This document shows positions 45,255-53,396 of a stretch of DNA of 64,000 nucleotides, one piece after another. A program made the translations under genes and the position numbers. Source of the stretch: Sulfobacillus sp. (lineage in GTDB: Bacteria; Bacillota; Sulfobacillia; Sulfobacillales; Sulfobacillaceae); contig DAIDDL010000024.1 of the NCBI GenBank assembly GCA_027309085.1, positions 1 to 64,000 on the forward strand. Direction: 5' to 3'. Under the pieces are notes generated by a model that did no database searches, had not been told where the DNA came from, and was given only the letters and a program-made list of their open reading frames with translations. Each line of letters starts with the position of its first letter. Positions within the stretch are counted from its first letter, which is position 1.

Positions 45255-46838
45255 TCAGGAGCTAGCAGTGTTAAACAGGTTGATGAGTTCGCGTTTCAAA
45301 ATTTTCCCTGTGGGATTTTTGGGCAAGGCACCGACAAAGTAAATGGTTTTGGGCACCTCAAAACGGGCCAAGCGGCTTTTGCACGCCTCTTTGATATTGT
45401 CAGCGGAGACGTTGGCATGGGGCCCAAGCACAACCGCCGCCACGACGGCTTCAATCCAATAGGGATCTGGCACTCCAAAAACTGCGACTTCGGCGACGCC
45501 GGGGACTGAGGCAATCGCTTCTTCGACTTTTTGAGAGGAGACATTTTCGCCTCCGCACTTGATAATGCCTTTCTTGCGGTCAACAAAATGCACGAATCCC
45601 TCGGAGTCCTTGTAAGCGATATCTCCCGTGTGATGCCATCCATTGCGAAAAGTCTCAGCGGTCCGCACGGGGTCCTCGAAATATCCGGACATGACCGCGG
45701 GAGAGCGCACGACAATTTCGCCCGGCTGGCCGGGAAGCACCTCATTGTCATCGCTGTCAACCAGACGCAGTTCAACGGGAAGATGAGCAAGCCCGATGGG
45801 ATCCGCCTCGCCGGTCCGGGTCCAGAATTCTTCCGGGGGCATGGACGCGCCCAGCGGTGTCAGTTCAGACTGTCCCCAGTAGGTGCTCCAGTCCACCTGC
45901 GGCAGTCTCGCCTTCCATTCGTTTAACGGGGTGGAGGGAATATACTGAAATACCACACACCGATTGAGCGATTGCAGTGATGCGGAGTCAAAGTTGGGCT
46001 GAGATAACAATCCGATGAACACCGTGGCGGGAAGGCAGAGCCATGTCAGTTGGTGCTGGTCAATAGCCTGCAAGAGCTCGCCGGGAACAATCCTGCGCAT
46101 CAGATAGCCCACAGCGCCAGTGCTCAAGGTGCCGAGAAGGATATAGAGTCCCGCCACATGAAAGAGCGGGAGCGCCAGCATGACTTTCTGACGTCTGTCC
46201 ATATCCAAATCCGCGAACATGCTGAGCAAGGTGGCGTACCAGTTGGCGTGCGTATTCATCACGCCTTTAGGCGCAGACTCCGTACCGCTTGTAAACAGCA
46301 GCGTGCTTACCGCATCACTTGCCACGAGCGCTTCCACGTAATCTGTAGCGCTTTGGGCCACGGTCTGGTCCCAGCTCATCCAGCCAGGATGACGGGATTC
46401 CAAACTCACCCGCATTGTCTCCGACGGCCCCATCTGTTCTGCCGAAGCCCACAGGGCGTCATCGGCAAAGAGGGCCCGGGCCTGCACGCGCTGGACTGTG
46501 GCAGCAATGTCGAGCGGGGATAGCATCGGGTTAATGGGACAGTACACAGCCCCTATACGGGCTGCCCCCATCCACAGAGCAGCCAGTCGCGGATGGTTCA
46601 GCGACAGGGCGGCGATCACGTCTCCCCCGTGAACCCCTTGATTCTGCAGCCAGTGCGCCACCTGGTTGGCCCAGGCATCCAGCAGCTGGTAGGAAATCAT
46701 GTCGCCTTCAAAGGCGATGGCGGGTCTGGAAGGATAGCGCAGGGCGCTGCGGTGAAGAGCGTCGGCGACATTGAACCGGCGGAGCAAATTGCCAAGCAGG
46801 GCGTCTTGTGCGCCGTCTTCCAAAAATTGACCATGCAT
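45255..46838 (-). CDS. Acyl-CoA ligase (AMP-forming)
   Basis: These enzymes activate carboxylic acids to CoA esters through an acyl-adenylate. The 527-residue product has LLFTSGTESAPKGVMNTHAN (ATP loop), YWGQSELTPLGASMP, VRSPAVMSGYFEDPVRTAET, WHHTGDIAYKDSEGFVHFVD, KCGGENVSSQKVEEAIASVP, and the C-terminal catalytic Lys in LPKNPTGKILKREL. ATG 46838 follows GAGGAGGA. It lies 26 bases after the acyl-CoA dehydrogenase gene, in the same direction. The context (AtuA pair, acyl-CoA carboxylase) suggests a terpenoid or branched-chain acid, comparable to AtuH. Confidence 0.88.
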   Translation of the reverse strand: MHGQFLEDGAQDALLGNLLRRFNVADALHRSALRYPSRPAIAFEGDMISYQLLDAWANQVAHWLQNQGVHGGDVIAALSLNHPRLAALWMGAARIGAVYCPINPMLSPLDIAATVQRVQARALFADDALWASAEQMGPSETMRVSLESRHPGWMSWDQTVAQSATDYVEALVASDAVSTLLFTSGTESAPKGVMNTHANWYATLLSMFADLDMDRRQKVMLALPLFHVAGLYILLGTLSTGAVGYLMRRIVPGELLQAIDQHQLTWLCLPATVFIGLLSQPNFDSASLQSLNRCVVFQYIPSTPLNEWKARLPQVDWSTYWGQSELTPLGASMPPEEFWTRTGEADPIGLAHLPVELRLVDSDDNEVLPGQPGEIVVRSPAVMSGYFEDPVRTAETFRNGWHHTGDIAYKDSEGFVHFVDRKKGIIKCGGENVSSQKVEEAIASVPGVAEVAVFGVPDPYWIEAVVAAVVLGPHANVSADNIKEACKSRLARFEVPKTIYFVGALPKNPTGKILKRELINLFNTASS

Positions 46839-46864
46839 GGGGTCTGTCCTCCTCAATATCAACG

Positions 46865-48010
46865 TTATCGGTTTTTGAACAATTCGCGTGCGATGATCAG
46901 GCGGCGTATTTCATTGGTGCCGGCCCCAATGTCCAGCAATTTAGCGTCGCGGAAGAAACGTTCAACAGGAAAGTCCTTGGTGTATCCGTAGCCCCCGTGA
47001 ATCTGCAGGGCCTGAGTGGTGGCGCGGTTGGCGGCTTCCGCGGCAAAGAGGAGGGCCGACGCCGCCATTCGGCTGACCCGCTCTCCTTTCTGGGCTTGTG
47101 CCAAAGTATGGTAAGTAAAGAGGCGCGCAGCATCCAGCTGCGTTGACATGTCGGCTAATTTTTCCCCGATCATTTCGAATTGGGCGATGGGTTGGCCAAA
47201 CTGCTTCCGCTGCTGAGCATAGCGCAGCGACTGTTCCAGCATTTCTTCCATAATGCCGACGGCTGTAGCGGCATAGTAGGCCCGCTCCAAGTCTAAACCG
47301 CTCATGATGACCCCGGCTCCCCCGTTGAGGGGGCCGAGCAGATGGTCTCGGGGCACTCGAAGGTGGTCGAACACCAGTTCTCCAGTCGGTGAACCGCGCA
47401 TGCCGAGTTTATCGAAGGATTGCGATGCGTGAAATCCGTCCCAATGCGTCTCCACCACAAACGCGCTGAGCCCGCGTGTGCCCAGAGCGGGGTCGGTCAC
47501 CGCATACACCACCAGCAGATCGGCAATGGGCCCATTGGTAATAAAGGTTTTCGTGCCAGTCAGAATATAGTCTGCGCCGTCAGGTTCGGCCCGGGTGCGA
47601 ATGCTCATGGCATCCGAGCCAGCGTCGGGCTCTGTCAGCGCCATCCCCCCGATCATGGTGCCCGATGCCAGTTGAGGAAGATACTGCGCTTGCAAGAATG
47701 GGGAGCCGTTTCTCAAAATATTGTGCATGCACAAATTGACATGCGCCCCCATAGACAGTGCGGTGGCGGGACTAACCCGCGTGACAGCCTGGGCAATCAG
47801 GGCCGCTGCAAGGTAATCGCCGCCTGTCCCGCCCAAAGATTCCTCAACCCCCACCCCGAGGAACCCGGCGTCAGCAAGGTGCTGCCATATTTCCGGGGGA
47901 AACCGGTTCTCTCTCTCCATCTGCGCGACGCAGCCGGTGAGCTTTTCTCGCGCCAGGCGCAGGGCGCCGTGGTAAATCGCCCGGTGTTCGCTATCCAGCA
48001 CGGTCTCCAT
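46865..48010 (-). CDS. Acyl-CoA dehydrogenase, isovaleryl/citronellyl-CoA type
   Basis: The 381-residue flavoenzyme desaturates acyl-CoA at the alpha-beta bond. It has IGGMALTEPDAGSDAMSIRT, GTKTFITNGPIADLLVVYAV, QRKQFGQPIAQFEMIGEKLA, QALQIHGGYGYTKDFPVERF and DIGAGTNEIRRLIIARELF. In most family members a catalytic Glu lies where this protein has the Gly of IGAGT. Instead a Glu is present in SGLDLERAYYAA, the place used by isovaleryl-CoA dehydrogenases. That points to a branched substrate. Start ATG 48010 is chosen; longer forms lack similarity. It is divergent from the tetR gene and followed by the ligase gene. Confidence 0.88.
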   Translation of the reverse strand: METVLDSEHRAIYHGALRLAREKLTGCVAQMERENRFPPEIWQHLADAGFLGVGVEESLGGTGGDYLAAALIAQAVTRVSPATALSMGAHVNLCMHNILRNGSPFLQAQYLPQLASGTMIGGMALTEPDAGSDAMSIRTRAEPDGADYILTGTKTFITNGPIADLLVVYAVTDPALGTRGLSAFVVETHWDGFHASQSFDKLGMRGSPTGELVFDHLRVPRDHLLGPLNGGAGVIMSGLDLERAYYAATAVGIMEEMLEQSLRYAQQRKQFGQPIAQFEMIGEKLADMSTQLDAARLFTYHTLAQAQKGERVSRMAASALLFAAEAANRATTQALQIHGGYGYTKDFPVERFFRDAKLLDIGAGTNEIRRLIIARELFKNR

Positions 48011-48084
48011 GACTTCCACTCTCTCACATCCTATCGATTGACAAATTGGCGATATAATTCTAACATGAGTTACAAATAAATACG

Positions 48085-48100
48085 AGTCATTATAATGACT
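48085..48100. promoter_or_regulatory. 16-base palindrome, TetR operator candidate
   Basis: AGTCATTATAATGACT is a perfect palindrome in the 116-base region between the divergent acyl-CoA dehydrogenase and tetR genes. Its centre contains TATAAT, a possible -10 box. This is the usual arrangement of a TetR repressor controlling itself and a divergent catabolic operon. Confidence 0.65.
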
Positions 48101-48126
48101 AACGGTCATATCAGGGGGGAACCGAA

Positions 48127-48786
48127 TTGCCGTCAAAAGAACTTACGAAACCGCAGGAGCGTCAGGAAATTCGGCGTCAGCAGCGTCTGGCCCAGCTGCT
48201 GGTGGTGGCTTCGCAGCAGTTCGCCAGGAAAGGGTACGAGGCCGCCACTTTGGACATGATTGCGCGCGAAATGGGATTAACGAAGACGGGCCTCTACAAC
48301 TACGTGCATAGCAAGGAAGAAATAGCGGCCCTGATTTTGGAAGGCGCCATTACCCACCTATCGGAATCTTTAGTGGCCATTGAGGGAAAGACTGCAGACC
48401 CGCGTGAAATTTTGCATCAAATCATTGCAGAGCATGTGGAGAGTCTGGCTCACCACCCAGCCAGCCCCCTCTTGATCATGCATTTTGACCAGATTTTAGA
48501 TCCGGAGACCTTTCCGGGCCTGTATGCGCTGCGGCACCGCTATGAGATCCAACTGCGAGATGTGATAGAGCGGGGAATCCGGCAAGGAGAATTTGCCGTA
48601 GACGACCCTAAATTGGCTTCTCTGTTTTTGTTGGGGGCGGTGAACTGGATTGCGCGGTGGTTTCCAGCAGGGCAGGATGATCCGGGCCTCAGCGCGCGTT
48701 ATGTCGGTCAGTGGTTTGCCCGGGTGATTGTCGGGGGGCTTCGGGCACCCGACAGCAGCGCGGGAGAAGGGGGAGTGGAACAGTGA
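48127..48786 (+). CDS. TetR-family transcriptional regulator
   Basis: The 219-residue product has an N-terminal HTH, LLVVASQQFARKGYEAATLD followed by MIAREMGLTKTGLYNYVHSKEE, typical of TetR repressors. The C-terminal ligand domain has ILHQIIAEHVESLAHHPASP and LFLLGAVNWIARWFPAG. TTG 48127 follows AGGGGGGA. The stop overlaps the start of the enoyl-CoA hydratase gene by 4 bases (GTGA), so regulator and enzymes are in one unit. An acyl-CoA is the likely inducer, as for FadR, LiuR or AtuR-type proteins. Confidence 0.88.
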   Translation: MPSKELTKPQERQEIRRQQRLAQLLVVASQQFARKGYEAATLDMIAREMGLTKTGLYNYVHSKEEIAALILEGAITHLSESLVAIEGKTADPREILHQIIAEHVESLAHHPASPLLIMHFDQILDPETFPGLYALRHRYEIQLRDVIERGIRQGEFAVDDPKLASLFLLGAVNWIARWFPAGQDDPGLSARYVGQWFARVIVGGLRAPDSSAGEGGVEQ

Positions 48787-49550
48787 GCACGGTACAGTAC
48801 GAGGTGTCCGGTGCTTTGGCCCGAGTGCGGCTGGACCGTCCCGATAAGAACAATGCCCTGTCTGAAGAGATGATCGGGGAGTTGACGCGGATATTGTCTG
48901 AAGCCGATAACAATCCCAACGTCGGGGCCATTGTCTTAAGCGCCGAAGGGAAGAATTTCTGTGCGGGCGGCGACCTGGATGACTTCCTGACCGCAAGAGA
49001 TCAGCCCTTGGAACAGGGCTACCAAGACATCGCCCCGAGCATGGCCTTATTCGCGTTAGGGTTTCAACTGCGCACTCCGGTGATTGCCAGTGTCCAGGGA
49101 GCGGTGCGTGGGGGCGGGGTGGGTCTGGTGGCTCTGGCGCATTTGGCAGTCGCAGAGCCTACTGCTACCTTCGCATTGCCAGAACTTCAGCTCGGTCTGT
49201 TTCCTTTTGGAATTTTCCCTTTGCTGTCACGGGTGATGGGACCCCGCCGGAGTCTGGAACTGGCTTTGCTGAGTCGGACTATTGACGCTGAAGAAGCCCG
49301 GACATATGGATTGGTCCACCAAATTTCCGGCGATTGTCTGCAAGCTGCGGAAGACATGGGACAGATTCTCGCCTCGCGGTCATCGCTGGCAGTCGCCACC
49401 GGGCTGCAGGCCTACAATCACCTGACGGATCCGGGAGCGTGGCCGTTCGGCTATTTAGGGCTTTTGCGGCAACTGACCTTCAAGAGCGATACGCTCGGCC
49501 GCAATGTGGAGAAGTTTCTCGCCCGCCATAAAAACGCACCGGAGACCTAG
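48783..49550 (+). CDS. Enoyl-CoA hydratase/isomerase family protein
   Basis: The 255-residue crotonase-fold protein starts at GTG 48783, overlapping the tetR stop, with GGGGGAG as ribosome site. It has ARVRLDRPDKNNALSEEMIG, IVLSAEGKNFCAGGDLDDFL (oxyanion hole), PVIASVQGAVRGGGVGLVAL, and FALPELQLGLFPFGIFPLLS. The Glu that hydratases use in the ELQLGLFP segment is present. In the terpenoid pathway the equivalent step is hydration of isohexenyl-glutaconyl-CoA (AtuE); in leucine breakdown it is methylglutaconyl-CoA hydration. Confidence 0.87.
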   Translation: MSTVQYEVSGALARVRLDRPDKNNALSEEMIGELTRILSEADNNPNVGAIVLSAEGKNFCAGGDLDDFLTARDQPLEQGYQDIAPSMALFALGFQLRTPVIASVQGAVRGGGVGLVALAHLAVAEPTATFALPELQLGLFPFGIFPLLSRVMGPRRSLELALLSRTIDAEEARTYGLVHQISGDCLQAAEDMGQILASRSSLAVATGLQAYNHLTDPGAWPFGYLGLLRQLTFKSDTLGRNVEKFLARHKNAPET

Positions 49551-49577
49551 ACAGACAGGTACGGGAGGGATGTTGGA

Positions 49578-50939
49578 TTGGAGAGGATACGCATCGGGGC
49601 GGGCGTGGGATTTTACGGGGACTCGTTCCTGCCAGCTTTGGAGATTATCAGGCAAGGGGCCGCGGACTTTGTCTGTTTTGAGGACTTGGCCGAACTGACC
49701 CTGGCTATTTTGCAAAAGGACCGCAGCCGGAATCCCCAGAGCGGGTACACCAAAGATCTTTTGCCTATGCTGGAAGCGGGGCTGCCAGACGCTCTCAGGA
49801 ACCATATCCGCATCATTGCCAACGCCGGCGGGCTGAATCCCCAGGCTGCAGGCCAGGCCGTGAGGGGATTGGCGAAAAAACTGGGGCTGGCATTGAAAGT
49901 GGCTGTCGTCTCGGGTGACAATATTCTAGACCGGCTGCCGTCATTTCTGCCGTTCAGCCATATGGAGACGGGGGAGTCCTTGCCAGAGCAGGTCCGTGAG
50001 CGGGCGTTATTCGCCAACGTCTATTTGGGCGCATGGCCCATTGTCCAAGCATTGCAGCAAGGAGCGGACGTGGTCATCACAGGGCGGGTGGCGGACCCGT
50101 CGCTGTTTTTAGCGCCATTGGTCTACGGATTTGGGTGGGACTGGGATGACTGGGACCGTCTGGCCTTGGGAACAGTGGTCGGCCACTTGTTGGAATGCTC
50201 TTCGCAAGTGACGGGGGGGAATCACGGAGGGCATTGGGATGCGGTAGCTGGCTTGGACCAGATCGGATTCCCGATTGCGGACGTCACCCAAGATGACCAG
50301 GTCATCATCACCAAGCTCCCCCATAGTGGCGGCAAAATCTCTGCAGACACCGTGCGGGAACAATTACTCTACGAAATTCACGATCCCACCGCCTATATTA
50401 CCCCAGATGTAGTGGTCAATGTGAGCGGGGCTCACCTGGAAGATCTCGGAAATGACCGCGTGAAGGTGTCAGGCATTAAGGGGGGCGAGAGGCCTGCCAG
50501 ATATAAGGCCCTATTAGGGTATGAAGATGGCTACATGGGGCAGGGAATGCTGGGCTACAGCTGGCCCGACGCCCTCAAGAAAGCTCAAGCCACAGAGAAG
50601 ATTATGCGGAACCAGATGGCTCGGCTCAATCTGCCGGTGGAGGAAATACGCGCGGAGTATCTCGGATATAATTCGCTGCATGGCCCCCTCGCCAGTGCGC
50701 AGTGCCAAGACGACCTGAATGAGGTCTACCTGCGCCTCGCGGTGCGGACGCCAGACCGGCGGGCAGCGGAGCAAATCAGCCGGCTCATGGTGCCGCTGGC
50801 CTTGGGTGGCCCGCCGACAGCGAGCGGCCTGATTGGGGTAGACCGGGTGCGGGGCCTCACGGGGCTGTGGCCCAGCCTGGTGGAACGCCATGCGGTGGAC
50901 CAGCTCGTCACGGTGTCGGTGGAGGAGGTGACGTCATGA
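49578..50939 (+). CDS. AtuA-type protein, large part (DUF1446)
   Basis: AtuA is encoded in acyclic terpene utilisation clusters, but its reaction is not established. The 453-residue product has RIRIGAGVGFYGDSFLPALE, CFEDLAELTLAILQKDRSRN, RIIANAGGLNPQAAGQAV, DVVITGRVADPSLFLAPLVY, SQVTGGNHGGHWDAV, GFPIADVTQDDQVIITKLPH, and RYKALLGYEDGYMGQGMLGY. This covers the DUF1446 domain from end to end. TTG 49578 follows GGAGGGA at 7 bases. The stop overlaps the next start as ATGA. In some bacteria this and the next domain are fused. Confidence 0.85.
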   Translation: MERIRIGAGVGFYGDSFLPALEIIRQGAADFVCFEDLAELTLAILQKDRSRNPQSGYTKDLLPMLEAGLPDALRNHIRIIANAGGLNPQAAGQAVRGLAKKLGLALKVAVVSGDNILDRLPSFLPFSHMETGESLPEQVRERALFANVYLGAWPIVQALQQGADVVITGRVADPSLFLAPLVYGFGWDWDDWDRLALGTVVGHLLECSSQVTGGNHGGHWDAVAGLDQIGFPIADVTQDDQVIITKLPHSGGKISADTVREQLLYEIHDPTAYITPDVVVNVSGAHLEDLGNDRVKVSGIKGGERPARYKALLGYEDGYMGQGMLGYSWPDALKKAQATEKIMRNQMARLNLPVEEIRAEYLGYNSLHGPLASAQCQDDLNEVYLRLAVRTPDRRAAEQISRLMVPLALGGPPTASGLIGVDRVRGLTGLWPSLVERHAVDQLVTVSVEEVTS

Positions 50940-51250
50940 GAATTCAAGAGGTGGCTTATGCCCGCTCGTCCGACAAGGGTGATCACGTGGATATCAGCGT
51001 ATTTGCCTATACCGAAGAATCCTATCAGAAACTCTCCCAAATGCTGACGGCAGAGCGTGTGCGGCAATTCTTTGAGCCGATGGGCATTGGCGCTGTGGAA
51101 TGTTATCCGGTGCCCAACCTTCTGGCCCTCAAGTTTGTGGTGAAAAACGCCCTCGACGGCGGGGGCGCCCGGTCGATCCGTGCGGATAATCAGGGCAAGA
51201 CATGGAGTGGCGCCCTGTTGCGTCTGGCGCAGGAGCAGTGGGGCGGGTAG
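50936..51250 (+). CDS. AtuA-type protein, small C-terminal domain as a separate subunit
   Basis: The 104-residue product has VAYARSSDKGDHVDISVFAY, FFEPMGIGAVECYPVPNLLA, and NQGKTWSGALLRL. This is the small domain found at the C-terminus of fused AtuA proteins. The ATG overlaps the stop of the large part (ATGA), and GGAGGAGGTG lies just upstream, so the two chains should be made in equal amounts and form a complex. Confidence 0.83.
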   Translation: MRIQEVAYARSSDKGDHVDISVFAYTEESYQKLSQMLTAERVRQFFEPMGIGAVECYPVPNLLALKFVVKNALDGGGARSIRADNQGKTWSGALLRLAQEQWGG

Positions 51251-51325
51251 GCTTCGGAACTGGCCCGGCAGGCCTGGATCGCGTAAGGTTTGGCGGAACA
51301 TCTTTTGACGACGAGGAGAGAGATT

Positions 51326-52858
51326 ATGGGGCAAAGGGAAGAACGTGTGCTAGAGGCACAGCAGCAGATCAAGAAAGGGGGGCCTGCGCGCGGGCACCAG
51401 AAGCAAAAGGATGCCGGGAAGCTCTTTGTCCGGGACCGGTTGGACCTATTTTTTGATAAAGATCCCGCGATCACGGAATTTGGGCAGTTTGCCCACTGGC
51501 CTGACCCGGAGATGGCAGCGGATGGGGTGGTGGCTGGATCTGGATACATCGAGAGCCGGCCAGTGTTTTTTACCGCTAATGATTTCACGGTGAAGGCGGG
51601 TTCTATTGGTCAGCGCCATGGGGAAAAACTCATCCGGACCCAGCAGGCCGCGATTAGAGCCCGCAAGCCGATCCTTTACCTCGTCGATTCTTCCGGGGCG
51701 CGCATCGACGAGGTTGGCGGACATCATGTCGACCGGGACAGCGCAGGACGGCTGTTTTACTTGCACAGCGTGATGTCGGGATCCGTTCCGCAAATTGGGG
51801 TGCTCTACGGCACCTGCTTTGCCGGTACAGCGTATACACCGGTATTTACGGACTTGCTGGTCATGATGCGAGATGCCGCCATGGCCATCGCCTCGCCGAG
51901 GATGGTGGAAATGGCGATAGGGCAGAAAGTGAATGCCGGTGAGTTAGGGGGTGTGGATGTGCACACCAAGGCCAACGGCACCGCCCACTTTATTGCGGAC
52001 AGCGAAGCAGAGGCCGCCGCTTTGGTGAAGAAAATCTTGTCGTACCTGCCAAGCTCCTTTGACCAGGCGCCGCCCACCCGCACGCCTAAGGAGCCTGCGC
52101 GCCCACCTCAGGACATTGACGGCATCATTCCATCCGACGCCAACCGCCCTTACGATGTACGCGAATTGATCGAGGCATTAGTGGACCAGGACAGTTTCCT
52201 GGAGGTGAAAGCCTTCTATGCCGGGGAATTGGTAACGGGCTTCGCCCGGCTGGAAGGACGCGTGATCGGGGTGGTGGCCAACCAGCCCTTAGTCAAGGGT
52301 GGCACCATTTTTCCGGAGAGTGCGGATAAAGGGGCAGAATTTGTATGGCTGTGCGATGCGTACAATATTCCCTTGCTCTACTTGGTGGATACGCCCGGAT
52401 TCATGGTCGGCACGGCGGTGGAGAAAAATGGCATTCTGCGGCGCGGGCGAAAATTCATCTTTGCGACCGCGTCGGCTACGGTGCCGCGCATCTGCGTTGT
52501 TGTGCGCAAGGCGTACGGGGCGGGCATCTATGCGATGTCAGGACCAGCCTATGATCCAGAAGTGACTTTGGCTCTGCCGTCGGCGGAAATTGCGGTTATG
52601 GGTCCAGAAGCCGCCATTAACGCGGTCTACCTCAACAAACTGAATGCCATCGCCGATCCCCAGGAGCGCCAAAAAGAGATGGTGCGGTTGCGGGAGGAAT
52701 ACCGGGCGAGTTATGACATCTTCAAACTGGCCGCGGACCTTGTCGTCGACGAGGTCATTGCGCCCCGGGCGCTGCGGCAGGAACTGGCTCACTATTTCAC
52801 ACTGTACGCGGAGAAATCTGTAGGGTTGCCCCCAAGAAAACACGCCACCATTTTATGA
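51326..52858 (+). CDS. Acyl-CoA carboxylase beta chain (carboxyltransferase)
   Basis: The beta chains of propionyl-, methylcrotonyl- and geranyl-CoA carboxylases move CO2 from biotin to an acyl-CoA. The 510-residue product has two carboxyltransferase domains: KQKDAGKLFVRDRLDLFFD, SSGARIDEVGGHHVDRDS and FAGTAYTPVFTDLLVMM in the first; YDVRELIEALVDQDSFLEV, VDTPGFMVGTAVEKNGILRR and VVVRKAYGAGIYAMSGPAYD in the second. ATG 51326 follows GAGGAGAGAG. No alpha chain (biotin carboxylase plus biotin carrier) is in the window, so the partner must be encoded elsewhere. Context favours methylcrotonyl- or geranyl-CoA-like substrates. Confidence 0.88.
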   Translation: MGQREERVLEAQQQIKKGGPARGHQKQKDAGKLFVRDRLDLFFDKDPAITEFGQFAHWPDPEMAADGVVAGSGYIESRPVFFTANDFTVKAGSIGQRHGEKLIRTQQAAIRARKPILYLVDSSGARIDEVGGHHVDRDSAGRLFYLHSVMSGSVPQIGVLYGTCFAGTAYTPVFTDLLVMMRDAAMAIASPRMVEMAIGQKVNAGELGGVDVHTKANGTAHFIADSEAEAAALVKKILSYLPSSFDQAPPTRTPKEPARPPQDIDGIIPSDANRPYDVRELIEALVDQDSFLEVKAFYAGELVTGFARLEGRVIGVVANQPLVKGGTIFPESADKGAEFVWLCDAYNIPLLYLVDTPGFMVGTAVEKNGILRRGRKFIFATASATVPRICVVVRKAYGAGIYAMSGPAYDPEVTLALPSAEIAVMGPEAAINAVYLNKLNAIADPQERQKEMVRLREEYRASYDIFKLAADLVVDEVIAPRALRQELAHYFTLYAEKSVGLPPRKHATIL

Positions 52859-53072
52859 CACGGCCAAACAGATGACATCACGCAATGGACGCATGCGTTG
52901 CTGATGGCAGAGATGCCTGAAGTGCAGAACTGTTCGGAGGCGGCGAGGGCAAAATGTGGTCACCATGATAAGACGGATAAATCCATCAGAATAGCTTGCG
53001 AGCGAAGAAGGAATCCTCCGGTTTATCCCGAATTAACCCTGTAAATGCTGAATGCGCTGAAAGGAAAAAATT

Positions 53073-53396
53073 ATGCCCGCTTACAATAAACTAGTGAGAG
53101 ACAAGATTCCCGACATCATCCGCCAAGACGGAAAAACATGCCGGGTCCGCACGCTGTCCATGGCAGAAATGAAGCCCATGCTGCAGGCCAAGCTCCAAGA
53201 AGAAGCGGCGGAGTATCTTGGATCCGCCACTGATTCCCTGGCGCTGGAGGAACTCGCCGATATACTGGAGGTTATCGGGGCATTAGCCCGGCTGCATGGG
53301 GCCAGCATGGAGCAGCTGGCGGACATCCAGAAGAGCAAGCAGTCCGCGCGGGGGGGATTCGACCGGGCGGTATTTCTCATCGACGTGAATGACTAG
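53073..53396 (+). CDS. MazG-like nucleotide pyrophosphohydrolase
   Basis: The 107-residue product (YNKLVRDKIPDIIRQDGKTC, LQEEAAEYLGSATDSLALEE, LADILEVIGALARLHG) belongs to the all-alpha NTP pyrophosphohydrolase group. The metal-binding E-x2-E and the later E-x2-D are present (KLQEEAAEYL; LEELADIL). Such enzymes cleave non-standard nucleotides, and several act in phage defence or nucleotide depletion. The stop codon TAG directly abuts the ATG of the helicase gene, with no spare base. Translation is probably coupled and the proteins may work together. Confidence 0.85.
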   Translation: MPAYNKLVRDKIPDIIRQDGKTCRVRTLSMAEMKPMLQAKLQEEAAEYLGSATDSLALEELADILEVIGALARLHGASMEQLADIQKSKQSARGGFDRAVFLIDVND

